This document shows positions 24,101-32,600 of a stretch of DNA of 64,000 nt, one piece after another. This stretch comes from Sclerotiophoma versabilis (Eukaryota; Ascomycota; Dothideomycetes; Pleosporales; Didymellaceae), in assembly GCA_012274445.1 (NCBI GenBank), contig JAAROD010000080.1, forward strand, positions 248,001 through 312,000, written 5' to 3'. The translations under genes were made by a program, and so were the position numbers. The notes beneath the pieces were generated by a model. It made no database searches. It saw nothing but the letters and a program-made list of their open reading frames with translations, and was not told where the DNA came from. The first letter of the stretch is position 1. The number at the start of each line of letters is the position of its first letter.

Positions 24101-24451
24101 ATCATGTACTGTGCCTTTACCCTCGAAGGCAACGCTTACGGAGCGGCCGAAGCGTGGGCGAGCAGTCATGGTCAAGTTAGACTGCTCACGTATGATACTA
24201 AGTTTGGGTACTGTGAGACTCTCCAATGCATCGAGGCGAGGTGACATGGGGCTAATCTCGGCGACAGAGACCTCTGGAGACTTCGCGATGCCGGTAGGCA
24301 CAGAGACAAAGTCAAGTGGAACAGGAGCCATAGTGAACTGCTTTCCAATTGAGGATGAGTTGGGAAGGTTACGAGACTGGGTATATGGAGAAGGAAAGCA
24401 GCAACAAAGAGATTGAACGAACGAAGACTGGAGGAGAGCACCTAAGCTCAT
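18104..24451 (-). CDS. STAND/NACHT-type NTPase with long TPR-like solenoid
   Basis: Four exons on the minus strand (23909-24451, 23269-23863, 18693-23222, 18104-18642) join in frame to 2068 residues. Introns are GTTTGT...CATAG with ACTAAT, GTGAGC...CAGCAG and GTAAGC...CTCCAG with GCTAAC. An alternative start at 24331 (MAPVPLDF) would remove 40 residues. Residues about 130-320 resemble the helical N-terminal region of fungal NACHT proteins (MPHDGSSWDKILKWA). The Walker A motif is GAASTGKS at about 346-353, and the Walker B-like LLILIDGLD is at about 447-455. After a winged-helix-like region come many degenerate TPR-like helix pairs to the C-terminus. About residues 862-1753 nearly lack Pro, Gly, Asn and Asp. 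There is no recognisable killer or amyloid domain. The family works as fungal NLR-like signalling ATPases; a role in non-self recognition or death is inference. Confidence 0.85.
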
Positions 24452-26304
24452 AAACTACACATGGCACGAGGCAGCTTAAGTATGTGGATGCTGAGGAGCT
24501 TCAACACACTGGGAAATGCGTGAGTGGATGTGCAGGCATGGGGTATGTAGGCCTCGCCGATTCGTTCTGGGCCCTAACTCGATGGTCTTCGCAAGGTCTG
24601 ACTGGACGTTAAAGTGGTTCAACGCTGAGGTGTGTGAGATAAAATGAACCGTGGTGCGGCCCTAACATGCAGGAGACTAGCTTTGGTATGCAAATCTAGC
24701 ATAGTTCAGCTTTCATCAAGTCATGGTGAAGCAGCCACAAGCGAAAGCGCCACGGAAAAGACGATTGGCAGGGTCCGAGAGATAGTTTGTTGGCTCTTGG
24801 GCCACCACCGAGCCTGTAAACAAGAGGGGTCTCGTATACTCCGCTCCCAAACATACCTGATTTGGTATAGTCGATTTCAATGCCAAAAACGAGGCTTTGT
24901 GGATTAGGTTAGTAGTATTTGCGGAGATCCCGTAGGCTTATGCAGGTGTCAGCTCCGTCCGGGGTGCGCTAACGCGCTCAATGTGGTGAACTCGTGGTCT
25001 AAAGGATGTTGGAAGGCTTTTTAGCCCATGTTCATATGTGCAGACAAACGGACAACAGCGATAATGAGTATCTAGCAGATGCAGAGATTCCCAGCAAAGG
25101 CCGAAGACCCCTCTCGACTGTGCAGCATGAACAGACAAAGATGGCCACAGCCCAATTCGCAGTCGGGCGAGAGCGATCTCTTCGACTGCTTGCCGGTCGG
25201 TATTTGACGCAGAGTGAGATAGCCTCGGGGAGCTGCATCGTTCAGGGGTTGCGTCGCTTCTTCTCATTCGATGAATTACTTGCGCGGCAGGTGGGGTATG
25301 AAGACGCGTCGAAGACCTCGCCAGGCCATATTGCTCAGCGCCCGTATCGGTTTTGTGGCTGGCTGTCGCGACCAAATGGGGCCAAGTGTTCGACGTGATG
25401 GATGGAAGAGGAAGAGTTGGCTTGGACATGGGTTGAGGTTCAGCTTAGCCCAAGTGCTAGGGCGGGTCCAGCCTCGTGGATGCCGCTTCACCTCACAACC
25501 TGCAGCTGTTGTCAAACCACATTGCATTCCTCACCATCGCAAGAGTTACGTCGAGCATCAGCTGTGCTTAATCGGATTGGCTTTGTGCTTGCCAAGATTC
25601 AGAGCAGTTCTCGTAGAAGCCGCTGTGACTTTGTACGGCAAACAGTCCTTTGCGCAACACGGACGCCAGACCAACGCCACTATGCGGGAAGGGGCTACGG
25701 GAGCGTCGCGAACCCGACCCAGGACCGAGTTTTTAATCTGGCACTGTTCACGACACGACCATTGGGGCTAGGAGCCTGCCACATTATTTCCCCGTGCAGC
25801 TCGAACTTCAGCGTTCATGTTTCCGATGCCCTCCTAATCGTACCCACCGCTGAAACAAGCAGAAAGTATAAGCTCTCTCTACAGTGTGCTGCTTTGAAGC
25901 CTCCACGTCTCTCCTAGAGCGAGAACAAGCGTTTCATCCAATAATATTATCATTCGTACGTAGATTCGATTGGCCGGGCTACAGGTATGTCCAGATGCGC
26001 AGCTAAACCCCTAGCTTGTTAATGCCGAATGCATACTATTTGCTCGCCTCAAACGAGAACTCCTCCACTTAGAGAGACAGCGCCTTATTCATGCAAGTTC
26101 AGTCACACTCCACGTGGCTAGTCCTCAAGTTCTGTTTCAGTAAAAGCAAGAGCAAGAAAGCTAGGCAGGGCCTTGAGTGCCTCCAGGATATACATATTAA
26201 CCCAACACTCATAACATTCCGTACTATAAATCACCAACCGTATGATGACGGACCGGAAACACGTCAGCGGTCCTTTTTCCTTTGCTACCTTACCTTACCT
26301 ACTC
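24452..26304. other. Gene-free interval upstream of the STAND gene
   Basis: 1.85 kb between the start of the STAND gene and the stop of the glycosidase gene. Several overlapping frames of 130-171 residues exist at 25006-25917 on both strands. None has a domain, plausible codon pattern or intron signals. No transposon remnant was identified by eye. Confidence 0.45.
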
Positions 26305-28413
26305 CTACATTCCTCGTACAAACCCCTCAGCCTCGACCTCCCACCCCTTTGGCCACACTCCTCCCTCCCTCCCATCCCATCCCCCACTCATCATCCCCAC
26401 AGTTAGCAATAACCCGGCTGCACTCGGAAAATATGGCGTCGACACCCTAGTCCCACCCTCGGGCATCCCCAGCTCATCAAAGCTATTATTCTCATCGAGC
26501 AACCAACTCACCGCTCTCTCAGCATCGCCCGTCCTCGCCTCCGTAATCGCTAGCAGTGGGAAATCCCAACCGTAGCTGAAGGGGAAGTTCCATGTTTGAT
26601 GGACCTTATCAATAGTGTTGTTGAAGACCGTCTCGTTGAAGCGCGAATCAGGAGGTAACCAGCCGTAGATGCCAAGCAGGCCAGGGTGGTCTTCTGTGTA
26701 TTCGGGGGTCGTCCACATATCCTTGATTCCTTGATAGGTGACGTATGTATTGTTTTCGACAGGAAAGGGGGCGAGGTTATCATGCACGTGTGACCATTTT
26801 TCCGGCACCGTCTTGTTCTGGCGGACTCTCCAGGCTGAGGCCACAGCGAGCCCGAAGCGCCAGTATGCTAGTTCGAAGGTCGGATTCACTGTTGCGTTTG
26901 GCGCTGTGTTCTCAGACACGGGATACATTGGGGGACCGAGATCGTAGACGCCCGTACTCGCATTGAAGAAGGCGTAGCTAGCCATGAAGTCCGCCAAGGG
27001 CTCCAGGATATGATCCCACTTCTGTAGCGTGGCGGGCGTGGGAAACGAACGGTACTCCATCTCTGCAAAGTACATAGGATGAGGTTGCTGCCAGAGTAAC
27101 AAACTGTTGATTTCTCCCGGCGCAGATCGACCGCTGGGATCACTCATTTTGCCCAGTCTCGCACCTTCGTAGCCCTGCTTTCTCGCCCTCTCAATACTGG
27201 ACGGAATGAAGCGTGAGTAGACGCCGATACTACGATCATACAGTTCCCATTTCGCCCAGAACATCCAGTGTGCAAGGTGCCAGAAGACCATTTCGAGATG
27301 GAATTTGCCATACCAGCCATTGTTCACCAGGCCAGACTCCTGAGTGGGGTCTTTTCCAGCACCATTGACGGCAAGCAGGTACTGCGAGAGGATGATCCGC
27401 CGTTGGAGCTCATTTGCGGAAGAATTAGTCGCGGCAGGAAGGGAAACAAAAGCGCCGGACGACCAGTAGTCAGCCCACCATGCTGTTGAAGTCTCTAGGA
27501 CACTGTCGAAGGCCGTGCAAGTAGTAGTTCCGGTATGTTGCGCATATGTGACAGTGAACGACATGGCCTCAACTTGCTGAGCAGACTTCAACACGTACTT
27601 GTGTTCCTCCTTGCTCAGCCGGGCTAGTGTCGCGTCGCCTTCCCAGGCAATGTCCGCAACATACGTCGTTGCATCCAGCGTATGCGTGATGGTCGCGCGG
27701 CCATCTGAAGCGTCAAGTGTAGTCGTGTGGTTGGACGTAGCATTGAATAGTCCCACAAAGGGCGCATCGAACTTATTCTTCCCACTTGCATACGGAAAAT
27801 CAAACACAACGCCTAGATCGCCTGTTGCCAATACCTTGGACGATACCTTGACGGCTACAGTATCTGTCTCTGGGCTTACCAGCGTAGTGACACGGACTTT
27901 TTCGCAGCTGAGAGTGAACTCGGAAGAGAGCACTCCCGACCAAAGGTCAAGAGATTGCGTTTTGCCAGTTAGTAATTCTTCAGTCATGTTGCGTCCACCA
28001 AACCACAGCCCAACCCTTCCAAGATTGATTCGATGCGGATTCGCTATCATCCACTGGCTGATATCCTTCTGATCGGGATTGGGCATCTCATAGTTGACGA
28101 GCCGGTCATGGGTCCACCAGTCAACACCAGAGTAATCTTCAGGCTGTGTCTGGTTCGGTGTTGTAGGCAAGGACGAGTTGTGCCAGCCCCATGAAGACAG
28201 TGTGTTATGGGGGAGGAATGTCTGTAGGCCTGTGATATCCGCACCGAATGCGAAATTGCCGTTTCCTACTTGGACGGGACTGTACGGATGAGAGTGGTTG
28301 AGGTTGAGGTTATACCGTTGAACAATGGATTTGCGATCGATTGTGCAGTCGACAGTTGGTAGTATAGACAGCAGGATCAGGAGCGCCGAGCTGCAACTGC
28401 ATAGAGATGGCAT
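26305..28413 (-). CDS. Secreted six-hairpin (alpha/alpha-barrel) glycoside hydrolase
   Basis: An intronless gene of 702 residues. It begins with a signal peptide (MPSLCSCSSALLILLSILPTVDC, cleavage near residue 23). The mature protein opens with a beta-sandwich-like region containing NGNFAFGADITGLQTF, a pattern seen at the start of GH65/GH95-like six-hairpin glycosidases. It continues with a helical barrel of repeated W/Y-rich motifs such as HLEMVFWHLAHWMFW (about 395-410) and GWDFPLLAITEARTGD (about 640-655). More than ten N-x-S/T sequons are visible, consistent with secretion. The order of elements supports the clan. The catalytic Glu and substrate cannot be assigned from sequence alone. It is transcribed towards the 3' side of the gap beside the STAND gene. 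Confidence 0.8.
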   Translation of the reverse strand: MPSLCSCSSALLILLSILPTVDCTIDRKSIVQRYNLNLNHSHPYSPVQVGNGNFAFGADITGLQTFLPHNTLSSWGWHNSSLPTTPNQTQPEDYSGVDWWTHDRLVNYEMPNPDQKDISQWMIANPHRINLGRVGLWFGGRNMTEELLTGKTQSLDLWSGVLSSEFTLSCEKVRVTTLVSPETDTVAVKVSSKVLATGDLGVVFDFPYASGKNKFDAPFVGLFNATSNHTTTLDASDGRATITHTLDATTYVADIAWEGDATLARLSKEEHKYVLKSAQQVEAMSFTVTYAQHTGTTTCTAFDSVLETSTAWWADYWSSGAFVSLPAATNSSANELQRRIILSQYLLAVNGAGKDPTQESGLVNNGWYGKFHLEMVFWHLAHWMFWAKWELYDRSIGVYSRFIPSSIERARKQGYEGARLGKMSDPSGRSAPGEINSLLLWQQPHPMYFAEMEYRSFPTPATLQKWDHILEPLADFMASYAFFNASTGVYDLGPPMYPVSENTAPNATVNPTFELAYWRFGLAVASAWRVRQNKTVPEKWSHVHDNLAPFPVENNTYVTYQGIKDMWTTPEYTEDHPGLLGIYGWLPPDSRFNETVFNNTIDKVHQTWNFPFSYGWDFPLLAITEARTGDAERAVSWLLDENNSFDELGMPEGGTRVSTPYFPSAAGLLLTVGMMSGGWDGREGGVWPKGWEVEAEGFVRGM

Positions 28414-28822
28414 GATTGATATTTGGCGCTCGTATCATAGCAACAGATGAGCTCTTCGACGTCTTATGGCTAAATAGCCGGTTGGTGAACGCTAGTCGAT
28501 TGATCCCCAGCGGGGTCGGCGATTCTCCATCTCATCGAGCCGCTACCGGGCTAATGGGTCCCGAAGACAAGGTATAGATGCCCTGTTTGACATGGTTTGA
28601 GGAGCCTTTGACCAGTACTGCGGTCCACGAGCAGGACATCATTAGGGGTGTGGAGTGCGTGGAATGCTGGCTGAAATAAAGATGCAGGATAAGGAAGGAC
28701 ATAGGAATAGATTAAGAAGGTAATATTAGCACAGAATAGAATATCAAGGCACGGTATTATCTAGTATTTAGATTCAGGATATATTCACTCCATCCATCCA
28801 TCCATCCAACTACCAAGCAGCC

Positions 28823-28864
<42 letters not shown>

Positions 28865-29668
28865 ATTCTTTGATGACTGCGTATTCGGATTCGTGACTGA
28901 TTGTATCTCAGGTAAGACATAACAACGAAGCGTTCGTACCGTACCCCTCGAGCTTTGTAATCTTGGAAAAGCCCAATTGAGCCGTGAATTTCATTCGCTC
29001 ATATGACCCAAAAGTCGATTCCAGGCATCTCATCTCGTCCAATGGTAAAACTAGATGCATACATTCCATCCAAAACAATCGTGATCCATCCCATCCCATC
29101 CATCCATCATCCGTCCATCCAAACCGTAATCCGTCAACACGCAGGCACACGAGAAAGCATGCAAAACCAAGGGGGAATCAAAGAAGCAGTATTAGTTCCA
29201 AAGTAAAAGGTGGGCATCGCAAGGCCATGCAAGGTGGGAAGAAAGCAAAGAGCAAAAAAAGAAGGCGGGCGATGCATGTTTTGTCGCTGAAAGTGATATT
29301 TTGGTGGGCCGTGGGCTGTTTTGTGGTAGTTGGTGGTTCGGTGTTTGTTGGGCGGGGTGACGTTGCTGTCGGTCGAGTTGGTGCGTATTTCGATACGCTC
29401 CCTCGGTGTTGGAGGCGCCGTCTCGCGTGACGGCAGATCCAAGGCACCAAGGCACGCGGGTGGGTGGGAAAGAAGAGGGTTACTTCTTCTTCGCCGTCCT
29501 GCACGAATGAGGATGTCGTTGCTGTGGGCGGCTGTCCACAAGCGAGACTCGTGATGTGATTGCTCATAAACTGGCTGCAAGACTGCTGCAGCCTCAAGCC
29601 AAAAGGAAACCTGGCGTCTTCGTCCTTGCTGTTCCATGGTAGTCTCCGGCTGGCAAGAGCCGGGCCTC
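28414..29668. other. Intergenic with poly-A tract and CATC repeats
   Basis: About 1.25 kb covering the glycosidase promoter (left) and the 3' UTR of the Barentsz-like gene (right). It has a CATC-type tetranucleotide run at about 28790-28808, a 39-base A homopolymer, and a second looser CATCC/CATCCC cluster at about 29085-29127. Open frames at the right end are antisense or run on from the Barentsz gene frames. Confidence 0.55.
28824..28862. repeat. 39-base A homopolymer
   Basis: An unbroken run of A preceded by CCATC repeats. Such a run might be a retroposed poly-A tail, but no gene copy is seen next to it, so a simple slippage tract is the plain reading. Exact length is liable to sequencing error. 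Confidence 0.85.
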
Positions 29669-31765
29669 CTACTGCTGGGGGTAGAAAGCAGCGGGCTGCA
29701 TCTGCTGGGGGTAGTAGTAGGCACCATCCGGACCCGGGGTCATCATACCCCCCATGCCCGGTACCGCGTAGCTGGGCTGTGCGTAGCTCTCTGTAGGCGG
29801 CGGCGCGTAGGGAAGCTGGTTGGAATCGACGTAGTAGGTCATGCCGTTCTGTTCGTAAGCGACCATGTTGGGTGGGCCTGCAGCAAGCGGGGCAGGAGGT
29901 GCAACAGCAGGAGCAGGCACTGGCGCTGGGGCAGGCGGAGGTGCAGGGATAGCGTAGGGTTGCTGTGGGCCGGGAACAAACATGGGCACGATACCGCCCG
30001 GGGGCATGAATTGGGGCTGGGGACCGCTGGGCGGGTAGTAGTAGCCTCCCGGCACAAACGGCTGCTGGTAGCCGGGCTGGAAGGGCTGGAAGGCGGGGGC
30101 GTGGATGGCGCGCTCGGGGATGTTGGACAGTGGGGTGCCAGTAGAGGTGTGGCCTGGGTAGGAGGGCTGGCGAGCATGCTGATAGAAGGCTGGCTGGTCG
30201 GCCGACGAGGCGCCGTTGATGTGAGCTGGAACCTGGTGGTGGAAGGGCTGCTGCTCTTGCTGCTGCGGAGGGTTGAAGTTGATGGAAGCCGGCGACTCGA
30301 TGCCTGCCACGTTGACGTTCTTCTGGGGGCGAGGCTGGTGCATGGGCAGCTGGCCCTGGGACCAGTTCTCGCGGAAAGCGGGCTTCTGGGGCGGAGGGTA
30401 GGAACCGTTGGTGGGGGAGATGATGGCGGGCCCCGTGGGCATCCTGACGGCGCCAGGCGGCAGTCGTACGACAGGGCGCGAGGGGTCGATGAAGCTGCCG
30501 TTCCGGGACATGATGGAGCCGGCGGGCGATACCATGTTGTCGCGAGCGATGGACGAGCGTCTGCTGAGGGCCAGGCTCGGCGAGTAGACGCTGCCGCCGT
30601 ACGCGCTTGTCCGCCTGCTCGAGAAGCCGCCGCCGCCGCCCATGGAGCCGAAGCGGGCGCGGCCACGGCCGAAGCCCTGCTGGTTGGGGCGGAGAGCGCG
30701 CGGGATGAAGATGAAGGAGCGCTCGACGGTGGGGAAGATGTAGCGCGGGGCGGCCGGGGGCAGGGAGATGCGGACGGGCTTGTCGCGGCGGAGCGGGGGG
30801 CGGTGGTTCGGCAGGCGCGTATGCGACTTGATGGGCACGTTCTGGAAGGTGATGGGGGCCTTCATGGTGGGGAGCAGGACGCGGACGACGGCGTTGTGGG
30901 TGTGCAGGGTGGTGGAGAAGTTGCGCGTCGGGGGCAGGCGCTGGGCGTGGTGCGGAGGGTGCTGTGCGGGGCCACTGCTGGCGGGCGGCGCGGGCTGGGC
31001 GGGTGCGTTGACGGCGTCGTGCAGGTCGTGCTGCCACGGCGCGTCGGTGGCCTCGGGGGCGTGCGCGCGCAGGCTGGCGCTGCTGTCAGCCGGGCGGCCG
31101 TGAGTCGAGGCGGGCAGGCGGGCGGCGTACCTGGCGGGGGCAAAGGGCGCGCCCGTGGCTCCGCGCCCGCGACCGCGCCCGCCGATGGGTCGGAAGGCGT
31201 TCGGCGCAGGGGCAGAGCGCGAGTCGTGCATGAAGAAGGCGCCGCGGTTGGGGATGAAGGCGGGGTCGGAGTCGCGCTTCTTCTTGTACTCGTCGTGCTC
31301 GCGCCGCCGCCGGTCGCCCAGCGTCTCTGGCCGTGCCGCCGGCGGGCCCACGGCGGGCGCTGCTGCTGCGGGCTCGCCCGGCTCCCGGTCGACCTCGTCG
31401 GCGGCGGCGGCGATGCTGAGCCCGTTCATCAGCGCCTCCGTGTCCTGCAGCGCGGCAGCGGCAGCGGCAGCGTCGGAGCGCGCAATGGGCGGCGACGGCT
31501 GCCGCTGGCTGACGCCCGGCGCTGCTCTGGCCTTGCGGGCGCCGTGTGCCCTGCGTGGCGGCCTCCCTTCTGCCGGCGCCACGCCGCTGTCTGCATCGCT
31601 CAGCTCGCTGTTGTCGGCGTCGGCGTCGTCGCCGCCGTCGCTGGCGGCCGAGGCGTCGCTCTGCGAGTCGTCGCCCGCGTCGGTCGCCACCGACTTGGTC
31701 TCGTCCTCGTCGTCGAGCCGGCGGCGGCGTGCAATGCTCGTCGTCTTCTTGCGTGCGGGCGCCAT
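29669..31765 (-). CDS. Barentsz/CASC3-like exon junction complex protein
   Basis: A single exon of 698 residues starting at the ATG at 31763-31765 (MAPARKKTTSIARRRRLDDED). The N-terminal third is acidic and Ser/Asp/Ala-rich with a basic start. The diagnostic piece is at about residues 150-185. There ETLGDRRRREHDEYKKKR is followed by DPAFIPNRGAFFMHDSR, the eIF4A3-binding SELOR module of Barentsz/CASC3 in which the Phe-Met-His-Asp stretch clamps the helicase. A Gly-Arg stretch (GGRGRGRG) follows. The C-terminal half is low-complexity Pro/Gln/Tyr/Gly typical of mRNP proteins, ending in YYYPQQMQPAAFYPQQ. The expected role is the cytoplasmic exon junction complex subunit in mRNA localisation and decay. 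Local GC is very high, which opens long spurious frames on the other strand. Confidence 0.85.
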   Translation of the reverse strand: MAPARKKTTSIARRRRLDDEDETKSVATDAGDDSQSDASAASDGGDDADADNSELSDADSGVAPAEGRPPRRAHGARKARAAPGVSQRQPSPPIARSDAAAAAAALQDTEALMNGLSIAAAADEVDREPGEPAAAAPAVGPPAARPETLGDRRRREHDEYKKKRDSDPAFIPNRGAFFMHDSRSAPAPNAFRPIGGRGRGRGATGAPFAPARYAARLPASTHGRPADSSASLRAHAPEATDAPWQHDLHDAVNAPAQPAPPASSGPAQHPPHHAQRLPPTRNFSTTLHTHNAVVRVLLPTMKAPITFQNVPIKSHTRLPNHRPPLRRDKPVRISLPPAAPRYIFPTVERSFIFIPRALRPNQQGFGRGRARFGSMGGGGGFSSRRTSAYGGSVYSPSLALSRRSSIARDNMVSPAGSIMSRNGSFIDPSRPVVRLPPGAVRMPTGPAIISPTNGSYPPPQKPAFRENWSQGQLPMHQPRPQKNVNVAGIESPASINFNPPQQQEQQPFHHQVPAHINGASSADQPAFYQHARQPSYPGHTSTGTPLSNIPERAIHAPAFQPFQPGYQQPFVPGGYYYPPSGPQPQFMPPGGIVPMFVPGPQQPYAIPAPPPAPAPVPAPAVAPPAPLAAGPPNMVAYEQNGMTYYVDSNQLPYAPPPTESYAQPSYAVPGMGGMMTPGPDGAYYYPQQMQPAAFYPQQ

Positions 31766-32600
31766 GCGTGTCGGCGGGCGTGGGCTGCAGTCGGCCGGCG
31801 TGTCGACGTCCAAGGGCGCCTCCAAGCTTCAGCGTGCGGGCAGGGCTCGGGAAGATCAGGCCAAGTGGGCGGCCAGTGGGTGGGCGGCCAGTGGGTGGAC
31901 GGCGGGCGGGGCCAGCAGCTGCGCGGGGGGCGGTCGTGGTGGTGATGGAGCGAGGGCGGCAGGCGTGTCGGGCTGCCGGTGTTGCTGCGTTGGACTGGAC
32001 GTGATGTCTGACGCCGATGCCTTGCGGAAAATATGACGGTACACGCCGCCAAGCCGGCGCCCCGTCCCCCATCCGCCTGCACCAGGCACTGCTTGGCCCT
32101 GCCACTGCCCTGCCTTGCCCCAGCCCAACCATGCAACCAGGCATGATCCAAGTCGCACCCCTGTCTTGCTGCCTTCGACCCTCCTCCACCACGCCTGACT
32201 CGATCCACGGGTGCACCGTGTGATTCTGTTGCTTGTCACGTGAACGCTTTCTGTGCGTGATAAACCTGTGTAGATTACAGTATCCTATCCAGCTTCTCAG
32301 ATCCTGTGTGCCTGGAGCTGTCATGATTCCCCCCCCCCCTATTGCCGCTGTCTCCTGCTCTGCTCCGCGTAAATGCTGCATGATAAACGCCGCAAATGCA
32401 TCCATAAACCCCCCGTCACTACAAACAAACCGCTCGCCATGATGCCTCTATGCTGATGAAAAATAAAACCAATGCCAAATGGGTATCATACAAAGTCCTC
32501 CCCTGTGCTCACCACCCCTACTACTCTGGCTCGTGAGGACATCGCGTTTGTACAACGCAGTATGCTATTCACCATGTCCATCGACCGTCAACCGCCAATC
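31766..32600. other. Promoter-side spacer of the Barentsz-like gene
   Basis: 835 bp between two minus-strand genes. Near the start codon are two direct GGCGGCCAGTGGGTGG-type repeats at about 31868-31898. A C11 homopolymer is at 32329-32339. No gene is supported. Confidence 0.5.

Noticed and set aside
25006..25917. Overlapping 130-171 codon frames beside the STAND gene
   Set aside because: All frames and both strands are similarly open, with no domain, signal peptide or intron evidence.
29178..31037. A 619-codon minus-strand frame overlapping the same gene
   Set aside because: A shifted frame of the Barentsz coding sequence with Pro/Ala/Arg/His low complexity; the in-frame SELOR motif belongs to the other frame.
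29636..31945. A 769-codon open frame on the plus strand across the whole Barentsz-like gene
   Set aside because: It lies antisense to a gene with a diagnostic domain, has a Gly/Arg/Val-rich, low-complexity translation expected from GC-rich reverse-complement codons, and shows no domain.
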